Assembly (NCBI GenBank): GCA_021372865.1
Contig: JAJFTO010000016.1
Location: 1-64,000 of the forward strand
Direction of reading: 5' to 3'
DNA length: 64,000 nt
Source: Porphyromonadaceae bacterium
GTDB lineage: Bacteria > Bacteroidota > Bacteroidia > Bacteroidales > Dysgonomonadaceae
A model generated the notes under the pieces. It saw only the letters and a program-made list of their open reading frames with translations. It searched no databases and was not told the DNA's origin. The translations under genes and the position numbers were made by a program. This document shows positions 53,874 to 62,788 of the stretch, in pieces. The stretch's first letter is position 1, and each line of letters begins with the position of its first letter.

Positions 53874-53903
53874 TGCAAAATGAGGCAAACAAAAGATAAT
53901 TTT

Positions 53904-54935
53904 ATGGCAAAGAAAATTTTGGTCACAGGAGGAACCGGCTATATAGGTTCTCACACGGTAGTAGAATTGCAACAGGCAGGTTACGACGTAATTATTGTCG
54001 ATAATCTTTCAAATTCAAATGCAGATGTACTGGAAGGTATCACGCGCATTACCGGAAAAAGGCCCATCTTCGATAAACTGGATTGCACAGACTTTGAAGC
54101 AATGAAGACGTTGTTCGGTAAGTACCGTTTCGACGGGATCATTCATTTTGCTGCCAGCAAAGCTGTGGGTGAGTCAGTACAAAAACCGCTGCTATACTAC
54201 CGCAATAACCTGATATCCCTGATTAATTTGTTGGAACTGATGCCCGCGCACGATGTGAAGGGCATTGTCTTCTCATCATCCTGCACTGTATATGGAGAGC
54301 CTGATACAAACCCCATCGACGAGAATGCACCCATCAAGCCTGCAACTTCGCCCTATGGCAATACAAAGCAGATCAACGAAGAGATCATTCAGGATTTCAT
54401 CCATGCCGGTGCACCCATCAGAAGTATTATTCTTCGCTATTTTAACCCCATCGGAGCGCATCCTTCTGCTGAGATAGGCGAGCTGCCCCTGGGTGTTCCA
54501 CAGAATCTGGTGCCCTATATTACGCAGACGGGGATCGGCGTAAGAGAGCAATTGAGTGTCTTTGGTGATGATTATAATACCCCTGACGGCTCCTGCATTC
54601 GCGATTTTATCAATGTCGCGGATCTTGCCAAAGCCCATGTAACAGCCATTGCCCGGATGCTCGAGAATAAATCGGAAGAGAAGGTGGAGATTTTTAATCT
54701 GGGTACTGGAAACGGCGTTTCTGTGTTGGAGCTTATTCGTGTCTTCGAGAAGGTATCGGGTAAGCCGCTAAATTATAAAATCGTGGAACGCCGGAAAGGC
54801 GATATTGAACAAATATGGGCACAACCCGACAAAGCAAACAAAGTGTTGGGGTGGAAGGCTGCGGAGACCATTGAGGACACCATGGCTTCAGCCTGGAAAT
54901 GGCAGCAGCGTCTTCGGGAAAAAGGAGTGATGTAA
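53904..54935 (+). CDS. galE: UDP-glucose 4-epimerase
   Basis: A 343-residue SDR enzyme starting MAKKILVTGGTGYIGSHTV, with the GxxGxxG NAD loop, catalytic Ser/Tyr/Lys (SSSCTVYG and YGNTK), and a C-terminal KVLGWKA. Length is normal. It interconverts UDP-glucose and UDP-galactose for polysaccharide synthesis. A strong terminator follows. Confidence 0.95.
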   Translation: MAKKILVTGGTGYIGSHTVVELQQAGYDVIIVDNLSNSNADVLEGITRITGKRPIFDKLDCTDFEAMKTLFGKYRFDGIIHFAASKAVGESVQKPLLYYRNNLISLINLLELMPAHDVKGIVFSSSCTVYGEPDTNPIDENAPIKPATSPYGNTKQINEEIIQDFIHAGAPIRSIILRYFNPIGAHPSAEIGELPLGVPQNLVPYITQTGIGVREQLSVFGDDYNTPDGSCIRDFINVADLAKAHVTAIARMLENKSEEKVEIFNLGTGNGVSVLELIRVFEKVSGKPLNYKIVERRKGDIEQIWAQPDKANKVLGWKAAETIEDTMASAWKWQQRLREKGVM

Positions 54936-54955
54936 ATTCAGAAATCCTGTTTTAT

Positions 54956-54988
54956 AAAAGTCCGGAATTAATTTTTCGGACTTTTTTT
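54956..54988 (+). terminator. galE terminator
   Basis: AAAAGTCCG (54956-54964) pairs with CGGACTTTT (54977-54985), extended by AA/TT around a one-base bulge, followed by a T-run to 54988. Confidence 0.85.
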
Positions 54989-55023
54989 GTTAAAATCAAG
55001 TACTGAAAGTGAAGGAAAAGAAA

Positions 55024-55242
55024 TTAAAAGTAATATTCAATGACAAGATAGTAAGCTTCACTTCCATTTTCATTTTTTTCGATTTCAATCTTATTTTCCC
55101 TGGCCAACCAACCGATGGCTGCATAAATTTCTTCCTCAGATAATCCGGAAACTTCCTGTAACTGAGCGATGTTCCATTTTTGATTGTTGTTCAAAAGGTT
55201 CCAGATGATGCCTGCGTTTGTCCCGATAATTTTTTTGTTCAT
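55024..55242 (-). CDS. Small winged-helix protein (DUF2582)
   Basis: A 72-residue protein starting MNKKIIGTNAGIIWNLLNNN; an upstream in-frame start would overlap cdsA. The pattern AQLQEVSGLSEEEIYAAIGWLARENKIEI is a winged helix as in DUF2582, a short Bacteroidetes family with a presumed nucleic-acid or protein-binding role. It lies 70 bp after cdsA and may share its transcript. Confidence 0.75.
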   Translation of the reverse strand: MNKKIIGTNAGIIWNLLNNNQKWNIAQLQEVSGLSEEEIYAAIGWLARENKIEIEKNENGSEAYYLVIEYYF

Positions 55243-55312
55243 TGTTACACGTGTTTGATTCTTATTCAAACGTTCAGAAGTGATTTTTTGTTTTAAAAAA
55301 ATGTGGGAAAAT

Positions 55313-56155
55313 CTAAAAAGATAAAAAAACAATCAGGTACAGATACACGGCAGGTACTGCTACCAGGAGGCTGTCGATACGGTCCAGTATTCCGCCATGT
55401 CCGGGAATAAGGTGACCGGCATCTTTCACGGCAGAGGTGCGTTTGATGAGTGATTCAAACAAGTCTCCCAACGTGCCGAACAGGGCAACGATGATACCAT
55501 ATCCCATCCAGAAAGCAGTAGAAAACTCCCGATAAAAGCCGGCGAAGATAAAAGAGGCAAGCAGGGTAAAGAGGATTCCCGCAATAAATCCTTCCACCGA
55601 TTTTTTTGGCGAAATGTGTTCAATGAGTTTGTGTTTACCGATAAGCGATCCTATAAAATAAGCGGCGGTATCGTTGATCCAGAGAAATACAAAAAGTGCA
55701 AGGATCGGTACCCAGTTCAACCCTTCACTGGCAATATTATTCTGGTAAGAATAGGAGATGAGCATCAACAAACCCAGAGGCATTGTAATATAGATCTGAC
55801 CGAATACCGAATAGATGATCCCGTGAAAAATGTCCTCCCTGCGAATGAAAACGGAAGAAGCGATCAGGATCAACAGATATATAAGTATTGCAGCAGGAAG
55901 GGCATAAAAAGTAATTCCTTTTATATAAAGGAAAACTGACAAAAAAATTACGATCCCCATCGATATGTTAAATATCTTGCTGATGGCATGGGTGGTATCT
56001 TTCTCCACCATCTGGTAGAATTCAAATAACCCGATAGCGAGTATGGCGCCGAAAATAATCAGGAAGGGAACCTGCCCTCCCAGGACACCCAACAAGATCA
56101 CCAGTATATAGATGATTCCAGCTCCCGCACGTATAATTAAATTGTCAACATTCAA
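55313..56155 (-). CDS. cdsA: Phosphatidate cytidylyltransferase
   Basis: A 280-residue membrane enzyme with about eight helices. The signature ESLIKRTSAVKDAGHLIPGHGG followed by ILDRIDS, containing KDxxxxxPGHGGxxDRxD, is complete. It makes CDP-diacylglycerol from phosphatidate and CTP, feeding phospholipid synthesis. It follows the DUF5606 gene by 20 bp, an association seen in other Bacteroidetes. Confidence 0.95.
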   Translation of the reverse strand: MNVDNLIIRAGAGIIYILVILLGVLGGQVPFLIIFGAILAIGLFEFYQMVEKDTTHAISKIFNISMGIVIFLSVFLYIKGITFYALPAAILIYLLILIASSVFIRREDIFHGIIYSVFGQIYITMPLGLLMLISYSYQNNIASEGLNWVPILALFVFLWINDTAAYFIGSLIGKHKLIEHISPKKSVEGFIAGILFTLLASFIFAGFYREFSTAFWMGYGIIVALFGTLGDLFESLIKRTSAVKDAGHLIPGHGGILDRIDSLLVAVPAVYLYLIVFLSF

Positions 56156-56175
56156 TTTCCGTTGTCTTTATTGCG

Positions 56176-56637
56176 TTATTTTTCCGGTTTTTCGGAATTT
56201 TCTTCGTCCTCGCTCAGGGTTTCCTTATCCTTTATTTCGGGCTCTTTCTCTTCCTCTTCGAGACTGATTTCATTTTCAATGAGAATATTGTACCAGGAAA
56301 TCATCTTCTTCACGTCAGATGCATATACACTCTCCCGGCTGTAATCTGGCAGTACCTCTTCGAGATAGGCCAACAGTTCGCTGCCCGATGATTTGCTGCC
56401 TAAGGCAACTTTTCTGCCGTCTTCTTTTTCCTTTATTTTTTTCAATACATCGCGCAGTGGTGCGTCACCATCTGTTGTATAAATTGAGACATCGCTCAGT
56501 GCGACAACCTTTTCCTGGGGATATACAGGAATCCGTTTCCCGTCACCAAGTGATTCTACAATATTCAGATTTTTGTTTGTTGAGATGAGTTTATATAAGC
56601 CGGGGCGTCCTGTAATTGATAATATTTTGGATAACAT
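56176..56637 (-). CDS. DUF5606 protein
   Basis: A 153-residue protein starting MLSKILSITGRPGLYKLISTNKN. The conserved GRPGLYKLI opening and the central helical part identify DUF5606, a Bacteroidetes family of unknown function. The C-terminal 35 residues are strongly acidic (Glu/Asp/Lys, SLEEEEKEPEIKDKETLS). It is cytoplasmic by composition and heads the cdsA operon. Confidence 0.8.
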   Translation of the reverse strand: MLSKILSITGRPGLYKLISTNKNLNIVESLGDGKRIPVYPQEKVVALSDVSIYTTDGDAPLRDVLKKIKEKEDGRKVALGSKSSGSELLAYLEEVLPDYSRESVYASDVKKMISWYNILIENEISLEEEEKEPEIKDKETLSEDEENSEKPEK

Positions 56638-56676
56638 AGCTAGTCATATTAATGTATAGGTCTCTGTTTGTCGATG

Positions 56677-56708
56677 CAAAAGTAAGCAGACTATGCCATA
56701 TTCGCAAC
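56677..56708 (-). promoter_or_regulatory. DUF5606-cdsA operon promoter
   Basis: Minus strand: GTTG (56708-56705, one base from TTTG), a 20-bp spacer and TACTTTTG (56684-56677), 40 bp before the ATG. Confidence 0.6.
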
Positions 56709-56832
56709 TTTAATTTCAAATTCTGTTTAAATTTTTCTCCGGAAAAGTGCGAAGGAATAATATTTTCGGTCATAATGCACGCTAATAAAAAAAATTGACT
56801 TATTTTAGCCCGCCAAACGCAATTCATGGGGT

Positions 56833-58041
56833 ATGTATAAAAAAATTGTCATGGCGGGTCTGACTTCTGCATTGTTATTATCATGTGCGGGAATATGCGC
56901 AGGAAATACAAATAAGACGGGAAAGGCCCAGGGGGTCGCATCTCTTGTGAAAAGTGAAGCCGGTGATTTTTTTTTGCTCGTAGGCACTTACACCTCCGAA
57001 CAGGGCAGCAAGGGAATTTATTTGTATCGTTTCAACGCACTTACCGGGAAATCGGATTCTGTAAGCATGGTAGAGGTGGTCAATCCTTCTTATCTCACGT
57101 TAAGTCCCGATGAGAAGTTCGTCTATTCCGTGGGTGAAAACGATGATAAGAAAGGTGCGGCCCACTCTTTTTTGTTCGACAAGCAGCGGGGAACCCTCAC
57201 ACCCATTAACTCCAGCCCCACGCTTGGCGGTAGTCCCTGCTACATAACCACAGACCACAACGGGAGGAATGTGTACACCGCCAATTACAGCGGTGGCAGT
57301 ATCAGTTCATTCCGTGCAGATGAGGAGGGCCATCTCAGTCCTGTGATCCTGCTGATGCAGTTCAAGGGAAACGGCCCAGACAGTAAACGACAGGCCAGCC
57401 CGCATTTGCACAGCGTGATGCACTCGCCCGACGGGCAGTTTCTTTTTGCGTCTGATCTGGGCACTGATAAACTCTATCGTTTCAGCGTGAACGATGCTTC
57501 CGTTGAAGGACAACCCTCACTGGAGCGGAACAGCCTGAAGGAATTTATCATGCCACCGGTTACCGGGCCGCGTCATTTCGACTTTCATCCCGATGGAGGC
57601 AGATATCTCTATGTGCTGGGTGAATTGTCGGGTGAGGTGATTGTATTTGATTATGATCAGGGCTTGTTAACGCAGAAACAGATCATTGCTGCCGATACGG
57701 TTGGAGCACGCGGCAGTGCCGATATCCATCTGTCGCCCGACGGTCGTTTTCTGTATGCATCCAATCGGTTACAAGCCGATGGCATCGCCATCTTTTCCAT
57801 TGATCCCGGGAAAGGTACCCTCACAAAGGTGGGTTACCAGCTTACGGTAAAACACCCGAGAAATTTTGTGATTACACCCAACGGAAAGTTTTTGCTGGTG
57901 GCTGGCAGGGATGACAACCGGATACAGGTTTTCTCAGTAGATACGGAAACGGGAATGCTCACCGATACGAATCAGTCCATCAATCTCAGTAAGCCTGTTT
58001 GCCTGAAGTTTGCCCGAATGGGAGAACAGCAGTCCAGGTAG
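56833..58041 (+). CDS. Lactonase-type beta-propeller lipoprotein
   Basis: A 402-residue protein with N-terminus MYKKIVMAGLTSALLLSC; the lipobox LLSC puts the modified Cys at 18. The rest is a seven-bladed propeller of the 6-phosphogluconolactonase (YbhE/Pgl) or cycloisomerase family: FLLVGTYTSEQGSKGIYLY, VNPSYLTLSPDEKFVYSVGEN, SPHLHSVMHSPDGQFLFASDLG, GPRHFDFHPDGGRYLYVLGE. A cytosolic pentose-phosphate role is unlikely given the lipid anchor; a periplasmic lactonase on sugar-lactone substrates is inferred. Confidence 0.85.
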   Translation: MYKKIVMAGLTSALLLSCAGICAGNTNKTGKAQGVASLVKSEAGDFFLLVGTYTSEQGSKGIYLYRFNALTGKSDSVSMVEVVNPSYLTLSPDEKFVYSVGENDDKKGAAHSFLFDKQRGTLTPINSSPTLGGSPCYITTDHNGRNVYTANYSGGSISSFRADEEGHLSPVILLMQFKGNGPDSKRQASPHLHSVMHSPDGQFLFASDLGTDKLYRFSVNDASVEGQPSLERNSLKEFIMPPVTGPRHFDFHPDGGRYLYVLGELSGEVIVFDYDQGLLTQKQIIAADTVGARGSADIHLSPDGRFLYASNRLQADGIAIFSIDPGKGTLTKVGYQLTVKHPRNFVITPNGKFLLVAGRDDNRIQVFSVDTETGMLTDTNQSINLSKPVCLKFARMGEQQSR

Positions 58042-58094
58042 CGGGATACTGTAAGAAAAAATTAACGCAGTAAGTCAATCAGCTTGGCACCCGA

Positions 58095-59030
58095 TTACAG
58101 ACTCCCCAGTTGTGCAATTTCGTGTATGTTGAAAGGCGTTGCCTGATAGACAAAGTAGTTTAACCAGTTTATATACAATAGATTAGCGTGGGAACGCCAC
58201 TGCACCAACGGAGTTTGTGCAGGATCGTTGTTCCTGTAATAGTGTAGGGGGACATCCACCAAATCCATTCCTTTTTCCTTATCCCGTACGTACTCATTGT
58301 GCAGTGTCATGGGTGAATATTCCGAGTGTCCGGTGACATAAAATTCCCTTCCTCCGCGCGAGGAGACAATGTAGACACCGGCATCTTCCGATTCGGAGAG
58401 AATGGTGAGTTCCGGACAGCTTCTGATTTCATCGGCATGAATGGTCGTGTGCCGGCTGTGCGGTGCATAGAACGCATCATCGAAGCCTCGGAAAAGAGGA
58501 AAGGAGGGATCATTGACTGTGTGACTGAATACGCCAAACAGTTTTTTCTCCAGGGGATATTTACGAATGCCGTAGAAGTGGTACAGTGCAGCCTGCGCTC
58601 CCCAGCAGATGTAAAAGGTAGAGGTTACATGCGTACGCGCCCAGTCGTAAATCTGTGTAAGCTCATCCCAGTAGTTCACTTCCTCAAAAGGAATCATCTC
58701 CACCGGAGCGCCGGTAATAATCATGCCATCGTAGTAAGAATCCTTTATGTGGGAGAAACCTGTATAGAACGACATCAGGTGTTCGATGGGCGTGTTTCTG
58801 GGGGTGTGGGTCGTCAGCCCCAGAAATTCAATCTCAATCTGCAAGGGGGAGTTGGAGAGCAACCTGATGAGGTCGGTCTCTGTGGTTATCTTGAGCGGCA
58901 TAAGGTTGAGGATGAGTATCTTGAGAGGACGTATATCCTGGGTGGATGCACGCAGATCGTCCATCACGAAGATATGTTCCTTTTTTAAAATCTCTATCGC
59001 AGGTAATCTGTCGGGTATATTTACGGGCAT
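58095..59030 (-). CDS. metA: Homoserine O-acyltransferase, predicted acetyl-CoA type
   Basis: A 311-residue MetA-fold enzyme. Catalytic Cys142 (FYICWGAQAA), His235 and Glu237 (VTGHSEYS) are all in place. Residue 111 is Glu (TGAPVEM). In the MetA family, Glu111 goes with acetyl-CoA use and Gly111 with succinyl-CoA, so this should be a homoserine O-acetyltransferase despite its MetA name. It starts methionine synthesis. It follows the flavin reductase gene by 9 bp on the same strand. Confidence 0.93.
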   Translation of the reverse strand: MPVNIPDRLPAIEILKKEHIFVMDDLRASTQDIRPLKILILNLMPLKITTETDLIRLLSNSPLQIEIEFLGLTTHTPRNTPIEHLMSFYTGFSHIKDSYYDGMIITGAPVEMIPFEEVNYWDELTQIYDWARTHVTSTFYICWGAQAALYHFYGIRKYPLEKKLFGVFSHTVNDPSFPLFRGFDDAFYAPHSRHTTIHADEIRSCPELTILSESEDAGVYIVSSRGGREFYVTGHSEYSPMTLHNEYVRDKEKGMDLVDVPLHYYRNNDPAQTPLVQWRSHANLLYINWLNYFVYQATPFNIHEIAQLGSL

Positions 59031-59039
59031 AATAAGTTG

Positions 59040-59630
59040 TTATCTTTGATTTTTTTCTTTTTTCTTCTGATCTTTTTGAACGCTCCAGCCAAATTTGCCG
59101 ATCTCTTTTCCAAGACCATAATAATGTCCGTGTGCGTAGGCAATCAGTTTTGCACTATGTAGGTCGAATTTTCCTGTTTCGGGATGCAAAAACCGATCAT
59201 CGGCCTGCACGTTTACGACATCGGCGATAAACATATCGTGCGATCCAAGTGCAATGATCTCCTTTACAATGCATTCAATGCAGAGCGGTGATTCTGCTAT
59301 GACGGGCGCTTTCACCACAGTTGCTTTGCCTGCAGTGAGCTTCATCTCCTCAAACTTATTGTAATCTCTGCCTGAACGTACGCCACACCAGTCGGTAGCA
59401 CGCGCCAGATCCTCAGTAGTAAGGTTGATCACAAACTCTTTATTTTTTTTGATTATTTCGTAGGAATGCCGTTCGGGTCTGACCGAGATGTAACACATGG
59501 GTGGATTCGAATTGATGGTACCCACCCAGCTGACAGTGAAAATATTTTGTTCTTCGGGGCTACTGCCACAACTGATCATCACCGCCGGCAGTGGATAAAT
59601 CATTGTTCCCGGCTTCCAGTCTTGTTTCAT
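59040..59630 (-). CDS. Flavin reductase-like protein
   Basis: A 196-residue protein starting MKQDWKPGTMIYPLPAVMISCG; a TTG start three codons up lies in a repeat. It has the FMN-binding split-barrel of flavoredoxins (SWVGTINSNPPMCYISVRPERHSYEII, ATDWCGVRSGRDYNKF). FMN binding is likely, with electron transfer or flavin reduction the usual role. It is upstream of metA in one operon; why it sits there is unclear. A heptanucleotide array adjoins its start. Confidence 0.85.
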   Translation of the reverse strand: MKQDWKPGTMIYPLPAVMISCGSSPEEQNIFTVSWVGTINSNPPMCYISVRPERHSYEIIKKNKEFVINLTTEDLARATDWCGVRSGRDYNKFEEMKLTAGKATVVKAPVIAESPLCIECIVKEIIALGSHDMFIADVVNVQADDRFLHPETGKFDLHSAKLIAYAHGHYYGLGKEIGKFGWSVQKDQKKKEKNQR

Positions 59631-59635
59631 ATTTA

Positions 59636-59684
59636 GCAATCAGCAATCAGCGTTAAGCGTTCAGCAATCAGCTTTCAGCTTTTA
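59636..59684. repeat. Degenerate heptanucleotide array before flavin reductase
   Basis: Units GCAATCA, GCAATCA, GCGTTAA, GCGTTCA, GCAATCA, GCTTTCA, GCTTTTA. The array begins 6 bp upstream of the ATG, like the arrays before hisF and hisD. Confidence 0.85.
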
Positions 59685-59726
59685 TTTTTTAATGTATACA
59701 ATGTATAAGTTTCGAAACCTCTCGCC

Positions 59727-60179
59727 CTACAACAATTCAATTTCCTCTTTTTTGATTTTCAATTCACAGTAGTGGCACTGAAGTTCTACCATTTCCTTGT
59801 CAACCACATGAAAACGGGTCTTCATCGGTTCATTGTTGGTGATACATTTCGGATTGTTGCACTTTACTATTTCGACAATTTCATCGGGGAGTACGACTTT
59901 CTTCTTCTCCACTACCTCGAAGTTACGAATAATATTCAGATTTACATTGGGGGCTACCAGTGCAATGCGATTTATTTCATCTTCCCTGAAAAACTTATCG
60001 GAAATTTTAATGATCCCCTTCTTCCCCATCTTACTGCTCTTCAGGTTGTTACCAATGGTGATGCGGTGGTCCAGTTTTTGAAGCTGAAGCAGAGAAACCA
60101 CTTTGAAAACTGCTTCGGTGGGTATGTGATCGATGGCTGTGCCGTTTTCGAGTGCGGCAACCTGCAATTCTTTTCTCAT
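59727..60179 (-). CDS. pyrI: Aspartate carbamoyltransferase regulatory chain
   Basis: A 150-residue regulatory subunit. The allosteric nucleotide-binding domain (about 1-98) begins [20 protein letters not shown]. The zinc domain has four Cys, CNNPKC (with ITN) and CHYC (109-138), which contact the catalytic chain. CTP inhibition and ATP activation are the family behaviour. It follows pyrB by 37 bp. Confidence 0.95.
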   Translation of the reverse strand: MRKELQVAALENGTAIDHIPTEAVFKVVSLLQLQKLDHRITIGNNLKSSKMGKKGIIKISDKFFREDEINRIALVAPNVNLNIIRNFEVVEKKKVVLPDEIVEIVKCNNPKCITNNEPMKTRFHVVDKEMVELQCHYCELKIKKEEIELL

Positions 60180-60216
60180 TCTGGTTCAAATTATGAATGA
60201 AATATTCTCGTACTCT

Positions 60217-61134
60217 TTAGTCTACTGTTATTCCCATCAAATCGCAGATTACTGCCTGACGGGTATACATTCCGTTCCGGGCCTGCTGGAAATAGTAGGC
60301 TTTCGGATTGTCGTCCACATCCTGATTGATCTCTTTCACCCGGGGTAGTGGATGGAGCACCTTCAGATTGTCTTTCGACTTTTCCAGCATGTCGTTGTGC
60401 AACACATAAATGTTCTTTACCTTCTCATACTCCATCAGGTCGGTAAAACGTTCTTTCTGCACACGGGTCATGTAAAGGATATCGGCGCTGTTGATCGATT
60501 CGGGAGAGAAGTCGGTAAACTCATTGTAAGCGATTTTCTTTTGGTCACAGAATGCCTTGTATTTATCGGGAATACGCAATTCTTCCGGCGCCACAAAGTT
60601 GAAGGTGGGAGAGAAGTGTGACAGTCCCTGGATGAGTGAATGCACGGCACGCCCGTATTTCAAATCGCCCACAACGGTCACAGTGAGGTTTTCCAATGTA
60701 CCCTGTGTCTCGTAGATCGTGAACAGATCGAGCATTGTCTGCGTGGGATGCTGATTGGAACCGTCACCGGCATTGACTATCGGTACGGGGGATATCTCCG
60801 AAGCATAGCGTGCCGATCCTTCGAGGTGGTGACGCATGATGATGAGGTCGGCATAGTTGCTGACCATCATGATGGTATCTTTCAGTGACTCTCCCTTGGT
60901 AGAGCTGCTGGTGGCTGCGTCAGAGAAGCCGATGATACGTCCGCCGAGTCTGTTGACTGCGGTCTCGAAACTCAGTCGGGTGCGGGTGGAAGGTTCAAAG
61001 AAAAGCGTAGCGCATACTTTTCCCTGTAACAGGTCACGGTTGGGTCGCTGTTTAAATCTGGCCGTACTTTCAAGGATACGAAAGATATCCTCCCGGCTGT
61101 ACTCATCAATATTTACGAAACATTTGGGATGCAT
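60217..61134 (-). CDS. pyrB: Aspartate carbamoyltransferase catalytic chain
   Basis: A 305-residue transcarbamylase starting [18 protein letters not shown]; 20 upstream residues are not needed by the family. [11 protein letters not shown] binds carbamoyl phosphate; the SSSTKGESL loop, the HPTQTMLDL motif and HPLPRVKEI follow. It makes carbamoyl aspartate for pyrimidines. The pyrBI pair forms the holoenzyme. Confidence 0.95.
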   Translation of the reverse strand: MHPKCFVNIDEYSREDIFRILESTARFKQRPNRDLLQGKVCATLFFEPSTRTRLSFETAVNRLGGRIIGFSDAATSSSTKGESLKDTIMMVSNYADLIIMRHHLEGSARYASEISPVPIVNAGDGSNQHPTQTMLDLFTIYETQGTLENLTVTVVGDLKYGRAVHSLIQGLSHFSPTFNFVAPEELRIPDKYKAFCDQKKIAYNEFTDFSPESINSADILYMTRVQKERFTDLMEYEKVKNIYVLHNDMLEKSKDNLKVLHPLPRVKEINQDVDDNPKAYYFQQARNGMYTRQAVICDLMGITVD

Positions 61135-61226
61135 ATTGTCTGATGTTGAAAAGGCACCTTCTCCCTTTCGGATTGCGGGGTAGAATCTCTGCACGAAGAG
61201 AAAGCGACTTACATTATATTACAATG

Positions 61227-61234
61227 CAAATGTA
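61227..61234 (-). promoter_or_regulatory. pyrBI -7 box
   Basis: TACATTTG on the minus strand, 92 bp before the ATG at 61134. It overlaps a small AT-rich palindrome (ATTACATTTGCATTGTAAT), a possible regulatory site. No attenuator hairpin with a U-run was found between it and pyrB. Confidence 0.5.
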
Positions 61235-61255
61235 ATTAAAATACAGACTACGCCA

Positions 61256-61453
61256 TCAAGGAATACACATCTTTATTCTAATTTCAATCAAAGATAAATA
61301 TTTTTTTTCGCGTAATTCAGGAAAAAGCCATCTGGTTGCTTTATCTTTCAAACAGCCCACAGGAATAACTTTAACGCCATCCTTGCGCGTATAAGCCATC
61401 TTTCCACTATTCAAAACAATGAATACATGGCGGTCGTTTTTGATGTTTTTCAT
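61256..61453 (-). pseudogene. Short frame, possible remnant
   Basis: A 65-residue frame with protein-like content (HVFIVLNSGKMAYTRKDGVKVIPVGCLKD). It has no signal or motif of its own, and looks like the end of a larger protein cut off at its 5' side. It may be a degraded gene. The low length and lack of a promoter keep confidence low. Confidence 0.25.
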
Positions 61454-61515
61454 CGGTCGTTTTTGATTCCGATATGAACTATTATTATTGTTAGCCTGTT
61501 ATCCGTAAAAATGTG

Positions 61516-61523
61516 TACTTTTG
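61516..61523 (+). promoter_or_regulatory. -7 box of THEP1-mobA cluster
   Basis: TACTTTTG, a perfect TAnnTTTG, giving a leader of about 75-80 nt before the TTG start at 61607. Confidence 0.55.
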
Positions 61524-61606
61524 CTTATTGTCGTTTTTTTTGAAGGGTATTCAACAGCGGTAAGGTTAGGATTGTTACCTGTTTACAAATATTATATGAT
61601 TGACTC

Positions 61607-62134
61607 TTGAAACCAATATTTATTATTTCCGGCGATAAAGGAAGCGGGAAATCCACTTTTCTGGCAAAGATATTGTCTTTGCTTCAGATGAATGGCCTTG
61701 CTGTGAGTGGTTTTGTGGCATTACATCACCTTGAATCTGACACATACCTGATAAAAAATGTGACAACCCACGAAGAACAGCCGGTGATGCAAAGGGTAGC
61801 CGGTTTTGAAAAACGACCGGATCATTTCAGGTTTTTTCAGGAAGGAGTTGAAAAAGGACTGATTTGGATAAAAGAAATTTTTAAACAATCTCCGGACCTT
61901 GCCGTGATAGATGAAATAGGAGGCTATGAGCTGCAGGGAAAGCTATGGAGCGACGGTTTCACAGAACTGGTAGAGTCTGAGATCCCCTTAATATTTACCG
62001 TCAAGACGAAACATCTGGGTGAGGTAATAAAAAAGTGGAATATCGGAACCGCTTTCATTTTCGAGCCGGCAGATTTTGGTAATCCTGAAAAGGTATTTGA
62101 AAAAATAAAGGAATTGATCCGGCATGTCGGATAG
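61607..62134 (+). CDS. THEP1-type nucleoside-triphosphatase
   Basis: A 175-residue NTPase with a TTG start: an in-frame stop at 61601-61603 and the P-loop GDKGSGKST (9-17) leave no other choice. A four-codon ATG frame (61596-61610) ends in a TGA overlapping this start. The central LAVIDEIGGYELQG is the Walker B motif of NTPase_1. It belongs to the THEP1 family, known as nucleotide phosphatases of unclear role. Its place before mobA and an ECF-like membrane protein suggests cofactor or transport energetics. Confidence 0.75.
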   Translation: MKPIFIISGDKGSGKSTFLAKILSLLQMNGLAVSGFVALHHLESDTYLIKNVTTHEEQPVMQRVAGFEKRPDHFRFFQEGVEKGLIWIKEIFKQSPDLAVIDEIGGYELQGKLWSDGFTELVESEIPLIFTVKTKHLGEVIKKWNIGTAFIFEPADFGNPEKVFEKIKELIRHVG

Positions 62135-62173
62135 ATTGTCGGTACAGGTTTTTATTTTTAAAAATTTATATTG

Positions 62174-62788
62174 ATGGACAGACTCGATGCTGACATAACC
62201 GGTGTAATTTTGGCCGGGGGCCTGAGCAAACGGATGGGATTCAACAAGGCCAGTGCTGATTTCATCGGAACCTCCATGCTCACCCTGATGATTGAGAAAC
62301 TCCAGGAAGTTACTCCTGCGGTTGTCGTGAGCAGCGGTTCCATTACCTATCCCGGTATTTCTTATCCACAGATCCCCGATGAGTATTCCCACTGTGGCCC
62401 TTTGGGTGGAATCTTTTCCGCGCTGAATGCTTCCCCATCCATATTAAATTTGATTCTTTCGTGTGATATTCCGCTGGTATCCGTATCTTTATTGAAATAT
62501 ATTGTTTCAATGGCAAGAGAGAGCGGAGCTCTGCTGACTGTGCCGGTCGACTGCGACGGCCAGGAACAGATGTTGTGTGCGGTTTACCATAGGGATATTC
62601 TTCCGATATTAAAACGGCAGATTGATAATAGCCAGCTTAGGATGAAAACCTTACTTGAACTGGTGCGCGTGAAATATGTCCAGATATCCAAAGAACATCC
62701 ACTTTACCATGAACATGCTTTCATGAATGTGAACAGCAAGGATGTTTTACAACAAGCCCTGACATTATGGAGCAAAAAAGGACAGTAA
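62174..62788 (+). CDS. mobA: Molybdenum cofactor guanylyltransferase
   Basis: A 204-residue nucleotidyltransferase with the GTP-binding signature VILAGGLSKRMGFNKA, HCGPLGGIFSAL and LSCDIPLVS. It joins GMP to Mo- or W-molybdopterin to give the bis-MGD form. The start at 62174 is preferred over a TTG one codon up. The stop is overlapped by 22 bp by the next gene, so they are translationally coupled. Confidence 0.9.
   Translation: MDRLDADITGVILAGGLSKRMGFNKASADFIGTSMLTLMIEKLQEVTPAVVVSSGSITYPGISYPQIPDEYSHCGPLGGIFSALNASPSILNLILSCDIPLVSVSLLKYIVSMARESGALLTVPVDCDGQEQMLCAVYHRDILPILKRQIDNSQLRMKTLLELVRVKYVQISKEHPLYHEHAFMNVNSKDVLQQALTLWSKKGQ

Noticed and set aside
53742..53903. Longer galE start
   Set aside because: The frame runs across the divergent promoter region; GalE length and motifs fit the ATG at 53904.
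59640..59726. SAM or other riboswitch upstream of flavin reductase-metA
   Set aside because: Only the heptanucleotide array and AT-rich sequence are present; no conserved riboswitch core was recognised.
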